Positions 1 to 8,653 are shown, counted from the stretch's first letter. The stretch is DNA of 64,000 bases from Nocardia vaccinii NBRC 15922 (GCF_001613305.1 NZ_BDCC01000011.1:56938-120937), one strand, 5' to 3'. Numbers and translations: made by a program. The notes: generated by a model not told the origin, from the sequence alone.

Positions 1-956
1 CGTTCGGCCCGGTGGCCACCGTGGTGCGCGAGACCGGCGCGGTCCATCTGCTCAGCACCTGGGACGAGGGCATGCCCGAGGACATTCCGCACGATCATCT
101 GTACGGGATGATGTGGAATCCGATGAATACCATGGCGGCACTTCGGGATATCCCGGGCGCGTCGACGGCGGTGCGGGTCGGGACCGATGCGATCTCGCCG
201 AATTTCGCCAAGCTGCTGCCGCTGGCATTCCCGAACGCCGAGTTCGTGGACGGCGAGTCGGCCATGCGTACTGCCCGGCGGATCAAGACCGCCGAGGAGA
301 TCGAGGTACTGCGCGGCACGTTGCGGGTCGCCGAGGCGGGGCTGGCCGCGGCTGTGGCCGAACTCGCGCCCGGCAGCGGTGAGCAGAATCTGACCGGTGT
401 GCTGCTCGAGGCGATGACGGCGGGCGGTATCAGTACGCCGGCGTCGCAGGATTCGGTCTGGGTCACCTCCAAGGAGCATCCGTGGCGGCGGGCCGGCGCG
501 GACCGGCGGGCGCACGAGGGCGATCTGGTGGCGTTCTCGGCCGGAGTCCTCGGCGACGGGTACATCGGCGAGATCGGCCGGACGTATCCGGTCGGTGCGG
601 CCGGTGACCAGACCCGAAAGCTGTACCGGCGCTGGGATGCGTTGCAGGCCAGGCTGATCGAGGCCTGCCGCCCGGGTGCGTCGGCCGCGGGTCTGCTCGC
701 GGCCTACGAACTCGCGGGCGAGCCGCTGCCCGCGATGCCGGTCGCGCGCGGACTCGGGATGGGTTTCGATCCGCCCGTGGTCTCACCGCATCTGCGTGCC
801 ACGGCCGAGGCCGAACGGCTCGAGCCGGGCATGGTGCTGTCGGTCACCGGCTACGTCTGGGAATCCGGGCTGGGCGCGGTGTTCGGCCGGGACGCGGTGC
901 TGATCACCGATGACAGCTGCGAGGTGCTCACCTCCGCACCCCACTGGGAACACTGA
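1..956 (+). CDS. M24 (Xaa-Pro peptidase/creatinase) family protein, 5' end cut off
   Basis: The reading frame is open to the left edge of the window, so this is the C-terminal part (about 318 residues) of a pita-bread fold protein; the GTG at 12 is probably internal. The C-terminal half has the M24 layout, including the segments ending LEPGMVLSVTGYVW and VFGRDAVLITDD. The metal-binding positions look lost: the usual acidic and histidine ligands are replaced (AFSAGVLGDGYIGEIGRT where the family has two Asp; GLGMGFD without His; VTGYVW and FGRDAV where the family has Glu). I therefore expect a non-peptidase member, perhaps a creatinase-like or binding protein. A hairpin at 961-981 follows directly, and the enoyl-CoA hydratase-like gene lies on the same strand 63 bases downstream. 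Family assignment is fairly secure; function is unknown. Confidence 0.75.
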   Translation, partial: FGPVATVVRETGAVHLLSTWDEGMPEDIPHDHLYGMMWNPMNTMAALRDIPGASTAVRVGTDAISPNFAKLLPLAFPNAEFVDGESAMRTARRIKTAEEIEVLRGTLRVAEAGLAAAVAELAPGSGEQNLTGVLLEAMTAGGISTPASQDSVWVTSKEHPWRRAGADRRAHEGDLVAFSAGVLGDGYIGEIGRTYPVGAAGDQTRKLYRRWDALQARLIEACRPGASAAGLLAAYELAGEPLPAMPVARGLGMGFDPPVVSPHLRATAEAERLEPGMVLSVTGYVWESGLGAVFGRDAVLITDDSCEVLTSAPHWEH

Positions 957-960
957 TCGG

Positions 961-981
961 CCCGAGGCGCTATGCCTCGGG
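961..981 (+). terminator. Hairpin after the M24 gene
   Basis: Perfect inverted repeat with 8-bp arms CCCGAGGC and GCCTCGGG around the loop GCTAT, starting 4 bases after the M24 stop codon. There is no clear U-run, which is common for actinobacterial terminators. It probably separates the M24 gene from the enoyl-CoA hydratase-like gene. Confidence 0.5.
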
Positions 982-1019
982 TTCGGTGTCCCCCATCATT
1001 TTCGGCAAAGGAGTCGAGC

Positions 1020-1979
1020 ATGTCCGAATCCGAGCAGCCCTCGGCAGAGGAGATCATCCGCTACGAGAAGGATACGAAGACCAGGATCGCGACGATCACC
1101 TTCGACCGGCCCGACCAGCTCAACGCGCCCACCGCAGCGGCCCGATTGCGTTATGCGGATCTGCTGCACCGGGCCAGCGTCGACGACGAGGTGAAGGTGC
1201 TGGTCGTGCGGGGCGCGGGCGATGATTTCGGCACAGGCGCGGATTTGCCGGAATTCATGGAGATGCAGAACGATCCGTCCCAGAAGCGCCGGCTGGCCGA
1301 GTTCCGGATCGGCGAGGACGAGGTGCGGTATCCGCCGAAGGATTCCTTCCGGCACGGCGCGACCATCAGCCAGTGGTACGCCAACGCCTCGGCCGGATGC
1401 CGCAGCCTGCAGGAATTCAAGAAGATCAGCATCGTGGAGACCAAGGGGTACTGCTACGGCTGGCATTTCTACCAGGCCGCCGACGCGGATCTGGTGATCT
1501 CCTCCGACGACGCGCTGTTCGGGCATCCCTCGTTCCGCTACTACGGCTGGGGGCCGCGGATGTGGACCTGGGCGCAGACGATGGGGCTGCGGCGTTTTCA
1601 GGAGATGGTGTTCACCGGACGCGCCTTCACCGCGCAGGAGATGTACGAGTGCAACTTCCTGAACAAGGTGGTCCCCCGCGCCGAACTCGAGGCCGAGACC
1701 GAGAAGTACGCGCTGGCCTGCTCGCGCAACCGCCCTACCGACACAGTCTTCATGCAGAAGGTGTTCTTCGAGGTGATGAAGCAGCATCAGGGCGAGTACA
1801 TGGGCAGCCTGCTGAGCGGATTCTTCGAATCGATGGGCGGGCACATCCGCGCCGACGACGACGAACTCATGCTGGACAACGCGTTCGAGGGCGGGCTGAA
1901 CAACTCGGTCAAGGACAACGACGCACAGTTCCCACCGGATTTCCGGCTGAGCAGGTCGGGCCGGAACAAGAAGGCGTAG
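1020..1979 (+). CDS. Enoyl-CoA hydratase/isomerase (crotonase) family protein
   Basis: A 319-residue crotonase-fold protein. The ATG at 1020 is chosen over the upstream in-frame ATG at 972 because AAAGGAG lies 6 bases before it and 972 falls inside the hairpin. The N-terminus has the family pattern (ATITFDRPDQLNAP, then VLVVRGAGDDFGTGADLPEF, the usual CoA/oxyanion segment). The active-site region reads ETKGYCYGWHFYQAADADL and LFGHPSFRYYGWGP; both glutamates that act as acid/base in true hydratases are replaced (Tyr/Gln and Ser). It is therefore more likely an isomerase, thioesterase or C-C lyase type crotonase than a classical hydratase. It sits 36 bases before the CoA-transferase, suggesting joint work on a CoA thioester. 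Confidence 0.8.
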   Translation: MSESEQPSAEEIIRYEKDTKTRIATITFDRPDQLNAPTAAARLRYADLLHRASVDDEVKVLVVRGAGDDFGTGADLPEFMEMQNDPSQKRRLAEFRIGEDEVRYPPKDSFRHGATISQWYANASAGCRSLQEFKKISIVETKGYCYGWHFYQAADADLVISSDDALFGHPSFRYYGWGPRMWTWAQTMGLRRFQEMVFTGRAFTAQEMYECNFLNKVVPRAELEAETEKYALACSRNRPTDTVFMQKVFFEVMKQHQGEYMGSLLSGFFESMGGHIRADDDELMLDNAFEGGLNNSVKDNDAQFPPDFRLSRSGRNKKA

Positions 1980-2015
1980 CCGCGGCCAGCGTGCGGCGAA
2001 AGTCGGTGAGCGAGA

Positions 2016-4475
2016 ATGTCATCCAGGCAAACCACCCGCGCGTCGGTCGAGCCGCCGCTGCGCGGCTGTGTCGTGATCGATCTGTCCAGCCAGATCGCGG
2101 GCGGGTACTGCACGAAAATGCTGCGCGACGGCGGTGCGCAGGTGATCAAGGTCGAACCGCCCGAGGGTGATTCGCTGCGATCCTGGTCCGCCTCCGGCGC
2201 GGCCATCGAGAACGGTTGCGACGGTGCGTTGTTCAGCTTCCTGGCCGGCGGCAAGGAGAGTGTGAGCGCGGATCCGGATCGCACCGAGGATCTGGATCTG
2301 GTCGACACCCTGCTGGATTCGGCCGATGTGGTGGTCTGGTCGCCGGGCTCGCGGCTGGCCGAGCATCCTCGGCTGAGCGTGTCCGCGATCCGCCGCGCGC
2401 ATCGGCATCTGGTGGTCACCGCGATCACACCGTTCGGGCTAGAAGGTCCCTGGAGTGACCGCGCCGCAACGGAATTCACGTTGCAGGCTTGGTCCGGCGG
2501 CATCGTCGGGCTCGGCCGCGGCGCACCCGAGCAGGCGCCGGTATACATCGGCGGCCGGGCGGGCGAATGGTTCGCCGGGGCGTACGCGTCGGCGGCCACC
2601 ATGACCTCGCGGCTGCGCACGCTGGGATCCGGGACCGGTGAACTGGTCGATCTGTCCATCCTGGAGACGCAGATTCTCGGGCTCACCTATTTTCCGGTGT
2701 CGTTCCACGAGGCGCTGGACCGGCCGTTCCGCACGCAGCGGCGGTTGAGCGTGCCGGGTGTGGCGAGCGCGGCCGATGGGATGGTCGCGCTGGGCTGCGG
2801 CACCTCGCAGCAGTGGTTCGATCTGTGCGCGATGGTCGGACATCCGGAGTGGATCGATGAGGACACCGATCTGTCCATCACCGAGCGGGCGAACAAGAAT
2901 GCTCCGGAGATCTTCGCGTGGCTGGCCGAACAGCCCGCCGAAGTGATCCGGGATCTGGCCTCCGCGTTCCGGATTCCGAACGGTCCGGTGGTCAACGGGG
3001 CCAATGCGACCACGATGGATCATCACATCGCCCGCGACGCCTTCACGGTGAATCCGCGCGACGGATTCGTCCAGCCGCGACCGCCGTATCGCCCGCAACC
3101 GAGCTGGTCGAACGATCCGCTGCCCGCGCCGCGAGTCGGCGAGCACACCGCCCGGTATCGCGCCGCGCGCCCGGAACGCCATGACGCGCGCCCCGCGGCG
3201 ACCCTGAATCCTCTTCCGTTCCAGGAACTTCGAGTACTGGACCTGACCGCCTACTGGGCCGGCCCGGCCTGCACGCACTATCTGGCCATGCTCGGCGCGG
3301 AGGTCATCCACGTCGAATCGGCCACCCGACCCGACGGCACCCGACTCATCGCCGGTGTGCCCGCGACGCAGGAGCAGTGGTGGGAGTACTCACCGATCTT
3401 CTCCGCGATAAACACCAACAAGAAGAGCATCACCCTGGACTTCCGCTCCCAGCGCGGACGGGAGCTGCTCGCGCGCCTGGCCGCCACCTGCGATGTGATC
3501 GTGGAGAACTACACACCACGGGTGCTCGACCAGATCGGGCTGGATTACGCCGCGGTGCAACAGCTCAGGCCCGATACGATCATGGTCCGCATGCCAGGCT
3601 TCGGCCTGGACGGACCGTGGCGCGACAATCCCGCCTTCGCGTACGTCATCGAGGACACCTCCGGGCTGACCTGGCTCACCGGATATCGGGATCGAAATCC
3701 GTTGGAGCCCTATTCGATCGGCGACCCCAACGCCGCTGTGCACGCTGTCAACGCCCTGCTGTTGGCGCTGGAACACCGCCGCCGCACCGGAAACGGCATG
3801 CTCGTGGAGGCGGCGATGGTGGACGCCGCCTTGAACATCGCCGCCGAACAGGTCATCGAATTCTCCGCCTACGGCGCACTATTGGAGCGCGACGGCAACC
3901 ACGGCCCCTCGGCCGCCCCGCAGAATCTCTATCGAGCCTCGGGCACAGACGAATTCGGGCGTGAGGACTGCTGGGTCGCCATCGCCGTCAGTACCGACGA
4001 CCAGTGGCGCGCCCTGTCCAAGGCACTGGGCGATCCGTCCTGGGCCCAGTCCCCAGATCTGTCCTCGGCCACCGGGCGCCGCCGCGAACACGATGCGATA
4101 GATGCACACCTGGCCGAGTGGTGCGCGGCCCGCGACAGCGACGAGATAGTCCGAATCCTCTGGGACGCAGAGATTCCCGTCGCCAAGGTCATGCAACCGC
4201 ACCGCCAGACCGAAATCCCCCAACTGGACGCGCGAAACTTCTTCGAACCCGTCTCGCACCCCGTCGCCCGGACCGCCCGGCACAGCACCGTCCCCATCCG
4301 CTTCTCCGCCGGCCCCGACCGGTTCCACCGCTCCCCCGCCCCGCTACTGGGACAGCATACCGCCGAGGTCTTCACGGCACTGGGGCTGACCGAGACGGAG
4401 ATCTTCGAACTCGAGGCCGATGGCGTCATCGGCGGCACTCCCGCGGTCGTCCGCACATCCGCGAAATCCGACTGA
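2016..4475 (+). CDS. Double-headed CaiB/BaiF family III CoA-transferase (two fused copies)
   Basis: An 819-residue protein made of two complete family III CoA-transferase modules in tandem: about residues 12-385 (starting LRGCVVIDLSSQIAGGYC) and about 400-805 (starting FQELRVLDLTAYWAGPACTH). Normal family members are about 400 residues and work as interlocked dimers, so the fusion could fold as an intramolecular pair. The family moves CoA between carboxylic acids through an aspartyl thioester. The segment carrying that Asp is TGELVDLSILE in the first half (Asp212) but GNGMLVEAAMVD in the second (Glu598), so the two sites may not be equivalent. It probably activates or recycles acids of the catabolic cluster. 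The ATG at 2016 has only a weak ribosome site. Confidence 0.88.
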   Translation: MSSRQTTRASVEPPLRGCVVIDLSSQIAGGYCTKMLRDGGAQVIKVEPPEGDSLRSWSASGAAIENGCDGALFSFLAGGKESVSADPDRTEDLDLVDTLLDSADVVVWSPGSRLAEHPRLSVSAIRRAHRHLVVTAITPFGLEGPWSDRAATEFTLQAWSGGIVGLGRGAPEQAPVYIGGRAGEWFAGAYASAATMTSRLRTLGSGTGELVDLSILETQILGLTYFPVSFHEALDRPFRTQRRLSVPGVASAADGMVALGCGTSQQWFDLCAMVGHPEWIDEDTDLSITERANKNAPEIFAWLAEQPAEVIRDLASAFRIPNGPVVNGANATTMDHHIARDAFTVNPRDGFVQPRPPYRPQPSWSNDPLPAPRVGEHTARYRAARPERHDARPAATLNPLPFQELRVLDLTAYWAGPACTHYLAMLGAEVIHVESATRPDGTRLIAGVPATQEQWWEYSPIFSAINTNKKSITLDFRSQRGRELLARLAATCDVIVENYTPRVLDQIGLDYAAVQQLRPDTIMVRMPGFGLDGPWRDNPAFAYVIEDTSGLTWLTGYRDRNPLEPYSIGDPNAAVHAVNALLLALEHRRRTGNGMLVEAAMVDAALNIAAEQVIEFSAYGALLERDGNHGPSAAPQNLYRASGTDEFGREDCWVAIAVSTDDQWRALSKALGDPSWAQSPDLSSATGRRREHDAIDAHLAEWCAARDSDEIVRILWDAEIPVAKVMQPHRQTEIPQLDARNFFEPVSHPVARTARHSTVPIRFSAGPDRFHRSPAPLLGQHTAEVFTALGLTETEIFELEADGVIGGTPAVVRTSAKSD

Positions 4476-4633
4476 CCCGTCGGATCTTCTCGGCAACGAC
4501 GGGACGAGCCGATCCGCTGGTTCGACGTGTCACGCGAGGTGGAGTCGGGCTGAAATATACGAGAGCACAACTCGTCAGCGCCGCTATACCATGGCGAGAT
4601 CGTCTGTTTCACAGCCAGTCTCGGGGTGGGGTC

Positions 4634-4705
4634 ATGAGTTCGACACGGGTACCAGCGGAGTTGCGCATTCGGCACAAGCCACCGGACGGGTATGTGCGCC
4701 GGTGA
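4634..4705 (+). other. Possible 23-codon leader ORF, or the true N-terminus in another frame
   Basis: ATG after GGGGTGGGG, encoding MSSTRVPAELRIRHKPPDG followed by YVRR and a TGA that overlaps the GTG at 4702 (GGTGATC). The peptide reads like a genuine basic N-terminus, whereas the same stretch in the downstream membrane-protein frame is poor in G/C third positions. It may be a translationally coupled leader, or a one-base deletion may have split the two parts (one extra G before GTGATC would join the frames). Confidence 0.35.
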
Positions 4706-5526
4706 TCACGAGCGTGCTCGTGCTGTCGGCCTTCTGCGCGTTGGTCGTCTGCAGCCTCTACTTCCTGCTGAAGCTGCACTGGTGGGCACTGCTGGGCCTG
4801 GTGCCGATGCTGCTCGTCTTTCCCTTCGGCACGATCGAATTCCTCCAGAACATCACCCGGGCCACGATGTACCGTGCCACCACCACCGAGCTCATCATGT
4901 CCTGGCGCTGGCGCCGGAACTGGCCGGAGATCGAGTGGATGTCGTTCGGCGGGAAGTACGGTGCCGAGTACCGGGTCGGCCTGCGCGACGGCAAAAACAA
5001 GAGCTTCCGCCCGATCGGCGGCTACGACGTGCAGTGGTGGGAGTTCTTCGACTACATCGGCAAGGTGGCGCCACACGTCCGCTTCCTCGACCGGCGCGAC
5101 CACGACCGGGCCTGGCGCCGGCAACATTCAGGGCCGAGCGCGACCGACCAACCGGCCCGCCACCGCCAGCGCATACCCCAGCTCCTCGCCCCGATCGGGC
5201 TGCTCGCCCTGCTCTTCGGCGGCCTGCTCTTCTTCATCTGGAATTCCGCCGAACCCGGCCGCGCCATGTGCGAAGACAAGGTGATGTCACCGGGCGACAA
5301 ATGCGTCTCCCTGAACGGCGGGACCACCACAACCTACGAGGAAGAACTCGCCACCAGCAGCCGACAGCACGACGAAGCCCCGATCGCCCTCGCCGTCGCC
5401 GCCGGCGGCGCCGTGCTGCTCGTCGGCTCGGTGATCGTGCTGTTCGCCACCAGCCGCAGCGAGAAGGAGGACGAAGACCCCGACCTGCCCCCGGTCAAGG
5501 CTTACCAAGCCGTCGACCGAGGCTGA
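4702..5526 (+). CDS. Integral membrane protein with a cytoplasmic PH-like central part
   Basis: About 274 residues from the GTG at 4702; I do not recognise a named family. Hydrophobic segments lie at about residues 1-23 (VITSVLVLSAFCALVV), 28-48, 165-185 (LLALLFGGLLFFIW) and 235-258, with a polar domain between the second and third (MSWRWRRNWPEIEWMSFGGK, later VQWWEFFDYIGKVAPHV) that resembles a PH-like domain. The protein ends in an acidic tail. In-frame ATG codons at 4591 and 4420 could extend it, but that extension has weak coding character and no good ribosome site. It faces the P450 gene at 5732-6934 tail to tail. There is no obvious link with the catabolic genes. Start uncertain. Confidence 0.65.
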   Translation: MITSVLVLSAFCALVVCSLYFLLKLHWWALLGLVPMLLVFPFGTIEFLQNITRATMYRATTTELIMSWRWRRNWPEIEWMSFGGKYGAEYRVGLRDGKNKSFRPIGGYDVQWWEFFDYIGKVAPHVRFLDRRDHDRAWRRQHSGPSATDQPARHRQRIPQLLAPIGLLALLFGGLLFFIWNSAEPGRAMCEDKVMSPGDKCVSLNGGTTTTYEEELATSSRQHDEAPIALAVAAGGAVLLVGSVIVLFATSRSEKEDEDPDLPPVKAYQAVDRG

Positions 5527-5731
5527 CCTCGCGACGCCCGCTGTCGGGGCTGGAGACCGCACTGAACCCTCTCACCTGCAATAGAGGGCCTACTCGCGCC
5601 GGACCGCGCACACCGGAGATTCTCGGACCACCCGAACCATCGCAGTCCGGGCAACTCCGCGAAGGACCCGATGCTGTTGATGTGGCGGTCGGTGGCCGGG
5701 CGGCACCGAAAACAGCGGCCCGGCAACGAAT

Positions 5732-6934
5732 TCAGCGGGTCGTCGCGGGCAAGGTCTCCCAGCCGCGGACGGTCGAGGTGGGTGAGAGTTTGGCCGCGGA
5801 CAGGTCGACCTCCCACTCCGGGAATCGCTTCAGGATCTCCTCCAGCGCGATCCGGCCCTCGAGCCGGGCCAGGGCGGAGCCCATGCAGTAGTGCGTGCCG
5901 ACGCTGAAGGTCAGGTGCTGGCGAGTGTCGCGGTGGATGTCGAAGACGTCGCCGTCGGGGGCGAAGTGGCGGTGGTCGCGATTGGCCGCGCCGATCAGCA
6001 GCATCATCGCGCTGCCCTGGGGCACCGTGCGGCCGTACAGCTCGACGTCGCGGGTGACGTACCGCGCGACATGCGGCGCGGGCGGTTCGAAACGCAGCAG
6101 CTCCTCCACGGCGTTCGGGATCAGCGCCGGATTCTCGACCAGCTGCCTGCGCTGATCGGGATGTTCGGCGAGAACCTTTCCGGCCCAGCCGATCAGCCGC
6201 GTGGTGGTCTCGTTGCCCGCACCGGACACGACGTTGACGTAGGTCAGCAGTTCCTCGCGGGTCAACCGCCGCACGGTGCCGGTCTCGTCGGCGAATTCGA
6301 CGTTCAGCAGCTCGGTCATGATGTCGTCGGACGGATGCTCCGCGCGCCAGTCGATGTACGCGCCGAAGATGTCGCCGGTGGCCATGCCCTCCGAGGCGGC
6401 CTTCATCGGCTTGCCCTCCTCGGTGCGCATCTGCTCGTTGGCGAAATCGCGGATGGCCTCCTGGTCCTGCTCCGGAATGCCCACCAGCATGCCGATGACG
6501 CGCATCGGCATCTGCGCGCCGATATCGGCGATGAAATCCAGTTTCCCGGTGCCCACGTGCGGGTCCAGGCTGCGCGCGCAGAATTCCCGGATCTTGTCCT
6601 CCAGCTCCCGGATCTTGCGCGGAGTGAACATGCGCGACAACAACTTCCGGTGGATGTCGTGGATCGGCGGGTCCTCGAAGATCAGCACGCCCGGCGGAAT
6701 CGGGATATCGGCCTTGATCAGCTCGATGATCGCGCCCTTGGCCGAGCTGTAGGTGCCGTGATCCAGCAACGCCGCGTTCACGTCCTCGAACCGGCTCAGC
6801 GCGTAGAAGTCGTGCTGCTCGTTGTAGTAGAGCGGTTCCTCCTCGCGCAGCCGTTTGAACATCGGATAGGGATCCGCGTTGAGCTGTACGTCGTAAGGGT
6901 CGTAGTAGACGTCACTGGCCGCGCTGGTGGTCAC
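5732..6934 (-). CDS. Cytochrome P450 (first of three)
   Basis: A 400-residue soluble bacterial P450 without membrane anchor. The I-helix oxygen-activation motif is GAGNETTTR (238-246), the ExxR pair is Glu278/Arg281, and the haem-thiolate loop is FSVGTHYCMGSALAR with Cys350. Such enzymes take electrons from small ferredoxins; candidates lie at 8446-8640 and 34325-34531. The GTG at 6934 is preceded by a perfect 14-bp palindrome (AGAGGT, TC, ACCTCT) that includes the ribosome site. Its own 225-base upstream region holds the shared operator at 7067-7081 and a second palindrome at 7028-7047, so it is probably a separate transcription unit from the P450 operon upstream. Substrate unknown. Confidence 0.93.
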   Translation of the reverse strand: MTTSAASDVYYDPYDVQLNADPYPMFKRLREEEPLYYNEQHDFYALSRFEDVNAALLDHGTYSSAKGAIIELIKADIPIPPGVLIFEDPPIHDIHRKLLSRMFTPRKIRELEDKIREFCARSLDPHVGTGKLDFIADIGAQMPMRVIGMLVGIPEQDQEAIRDFANEQMRTEEGKPMKAASEGMATGDIFGAYIDWRAEHPSDDIMTELLNVEFADETGTVRRLTREELLTYVNVVSGAGNETTTRLIGWAGKVLAEHPDQRRQLVENPALIPNAVEELLRFEPPAPHVARYVTRDVELYGRTVPQGSAMMLLIGAANRDHRHFAPDGDVFDIHRDTRQHLTFSVGTHYCMGSALARLEGRIALEEILKRFPEWEVDLSAAKLSPTSTVRGWETLPATTR

Positions 6935-7027
6935 AGAGGTTCACCTCTCGCAGAAAAGTCATCGCGCTCGGTGCGGGCGGGCTTCAGCCGGGACCGAGTC
7001 GTCGGGGAAAGTACTACTTAGTGTAAA

Positions 7028-7047
7028 TGCGACAGTACGCTGTCGCA
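7028..7047. promoter_or_regulatory. Palindromic operator-like site before the first P450
   Basis: Perfect 8-bp arms TGCGACAG and CTGTCGCA around TACG, between the two P450 genes and 93 bases from the GTG of the downstream one. It differs from the shared operator that starts 20 bases further on, so a second regulator probably acts here. Size and symmetry fit a TetR- or GntR-type site. Confidence 0.5.
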
Positions 7048-7066
7048 ACTGATCTTCTCATATCTC

Positions 7067-7090
7067 GAGAGTCTCATTCTCATCGAGAAT
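7067..7090. promoter_or_regulatory. Shared operator, copy 1 (three half-sites)
   Basis: GAGAGT CTC ATTCTC at 7067-7081 matches the dyad GAGARTNNNRTTCTC found in several catabolic promoters of this window. A third half-site, GAGAAT, follows after another 3 bases (7085-7090), making an array of three half-sites. It lies 133 bases before the P450 gene at 5732-6934. Confidence 0.65.
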
Positions 7091-7159
7091 CGGGCAGAAC
7101 GCGGCCGCCCCCGACCCGAGCTGGCACGAGGGGTCGGGGGCGGGGCGGAAGCCCGGGCG

Positions 7160-8398
7160 CTACCAGGCCACGGGCAACTCGTAGAGGCCGTAGGCGAGCC
7201 GATCGTGCTTGAACTCGACCTGATCGAACGGAATCGCCAGCCGCAGTGTGGGAATCCGGCGTACCAGCGTCTGGAAGACGATCTGCAACTCCGCACGCGC
7301 GAGCTGCTGTCCGACGCACTGGTGCGGGCCGAAACCGAAGCCCACGTGCTGCGCCGCGGGACGGGTCAGATCCAGCTTGTCCGGCTGATCCCAGGCCTTC
7401 TCGTCCCAGTTGGCCGGGGCCAGGTCCAGGATCAGCCCGTCTCCCGCGCGGATGGTCTCCCCCGCGATCTCGATATCCGCCACCGCGACCCGCCGCTGGC
7501 CGTTCTGGATGACACTCAGATAGCGCATCAGCTCCTCGACCGCGTTGGCGACCACCTTGGGATCCTCGGTATCGCGCAGCAGTGCGAACTGGTCCGGATT
7601 CTCCAGCAGCGCAAGGACACCCAGCGAGATCATGTTCGAGCTGGTCTCATGCCCGGCGATGAGCACGCCGGTGCCCAGCGCCGATGCCTCCTTCATATCG
7701 ATCTCCCCGGCGCGCACGCGTTCGGCGATATCGGAGACCAGATCCTCGGCGGGCTCGTCCAGCTTCTTCTTGACCAGATCGATCAGGTAGAGCGCCAAAC
7801 CCATCCGGCTCTCTTCGGCCTGCTCCTTGGTGGCGAAGCGGTCGACACTGGTGACGGCCTGCGCCTGGAAGTATTCGTGATCCTCGTACGGCACCCCGAG
7901 CATCTCGCTGATCATCAGCGTCGGCACCGGAAGCGCGAGTCCCGCAACCAGATCCGCGGGCTGCGGCCCGGCCAGCAGCTTATCGATGTGGTCGTCGGTG
8001 ATCTGCTGGATGGCCGAGCGCAAGGCCTCGACCCGCTTGAAGGTGAATGGTTTGGTGAGCATCCGGCGGTACCGGCTGTGCTCCTCGCCGTCGGTGGTGA
8101 ACAGCGACTTCGGGCGGCTGTCGACGATCGCGGCCATACCCTCGTTCCAGTGCGGGAATCCGGCCACGTGGTCGTTCACGCTGACCCGCGGATCGGACAT
8201 CAGCGCCTTGAATTCGGCATGCCCGGTCACCAGCCAGGGGGTGCTGCCGTCCCAGATCCGCACCCGGTTGAGCGGTTTGTCCCGGCCCAGCCGGGTCGCC
8301 TCGGGCGGCGGCGCGAACGGGCACCCGGGCGACCGCAGCATCGGATATTCGGGGACTTCCGTGGTCGCGGTGGTCTCATCGGTCAACGCTTCGGACAC
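7160..8398 (-). CDS. Cytochrome P450 (second of three)
   Basis: A 412-residue P450 resembling the CYP105 group of actinobacteria. The I-helix motif is AGHETSS (248-254), ExxR is Glu289/Arg292, and the haem loop is GFGPHQCVGQQLARAE with Cys361. The GTG at 8398 follows AGGAGTGAGAA. It is the last gene of a compact operon: TetR regulator, ferredoxin reductase, ferredoxin, P450. The reductase and the 3Fe-4S ferredoxin next to it very likely form its complete NAD(P)H-driven electron chain. Substrate not predictable from sequence. Confidence 0.93.
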   Translation of the reverse strand: MSEALTDETTATTEVPEYPMLRSPGCPFAPPPEATRLGRDKPLNRVRIWDGSTPWLVTGHAEFKALMSDPRVSVNDHVAGFPHWNEGMAAIVDSRPKSLFTTDGEEHSRYRRMLTKPFTFKRVEALRSAIQQITDDHIDKLLAGPQPADLVAGLALPVPTLMISEMLGVPYEDHEYFQAQAVTSVDRFATKEQAEESRMGLALYLIDLVKKKLDEPAEDLVSDIAERVRAGEIDMKEASALGTGVLIAGHETSSNMISLGVLALLENPDQFALLRDTEDPKVVANAVEELMRYLSVIQNGQRRVAVADIEIAGETIRAGDGLILDLAPANWDEKAWDQPDKLDLTRPAAQHVGFGFGPHQCVGQQLARAELQIVFQTLVRRIPTLRLAIPFDQVEFKHDRLAYGLYELPVAW

Positions 8399-8445
8399 TT
8401 CTCACTCCTGATGATCGGCTGCGGGGCGAACCGCAGAAGGTCGGT

Positions 8446-8640
8446 TCATTCCTCGATCTGGATGGCCAGTGCGGGACACATCGCCGCCGCGTGCCGAACG
8501 TCCTCGGCGAGTTCGGCCGGCGGATTCTCATCGAGCAGGATGACGATGCCGTCATCGTCGCGCTGATCGAACACCGCGCCCGCGTGCATGACGCAGTGCC
8601 CGGCCGCGATGCATTTGACTTGATCGACAGTCACTTTCAT
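8446..8640 (-). CDS. Small 3Fe-4S type ferredoxin
   Basis: A 64-residue one-cluster ferredoxin. Cys10 and Cys16 in CIAAGHC and Cys55 in MCPALAI are the three ligands; the position of the fourth ligand of a 4Fe-4S cluster is Ala13, giving the CXX(X)XXC...CP pattern of actinobacterial P450 partners. It is acidic, as usual for redox partners. It lies 47 bases before the P450 gene and 13 bases after the reductase gene, so it most likely carries electrons from that reductase to that P450. The ATG at 8640 has AGGAAGTAGG upstream. Confidence 0.9.
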   Translation of the reverse strand: MKVTVDQVKCIAAGHCVMHAGAVFDQRDDDGIVILLDENPPAELAEDVRHAAAMCPALAIQIEE

Positions 8641-8653
8641 CGGGACCTACTTC

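Noticed and set aside
2013..2027. GAGAATGTCATCCAG resembling the shared operator
   Set aside because: Only the left half matches, and it overlaps the ATG of the CoA-transferase gene. Probably chance.
4559..4577. ACGAG AGCACAA CTCGT followed by CA, similar to the flanks of the shared operator
   Set aside because: The spacer between the ACGAG and CTCGT arms is 7 bases; in the operator it is 9. The inner AAT/ATT bases are missing.
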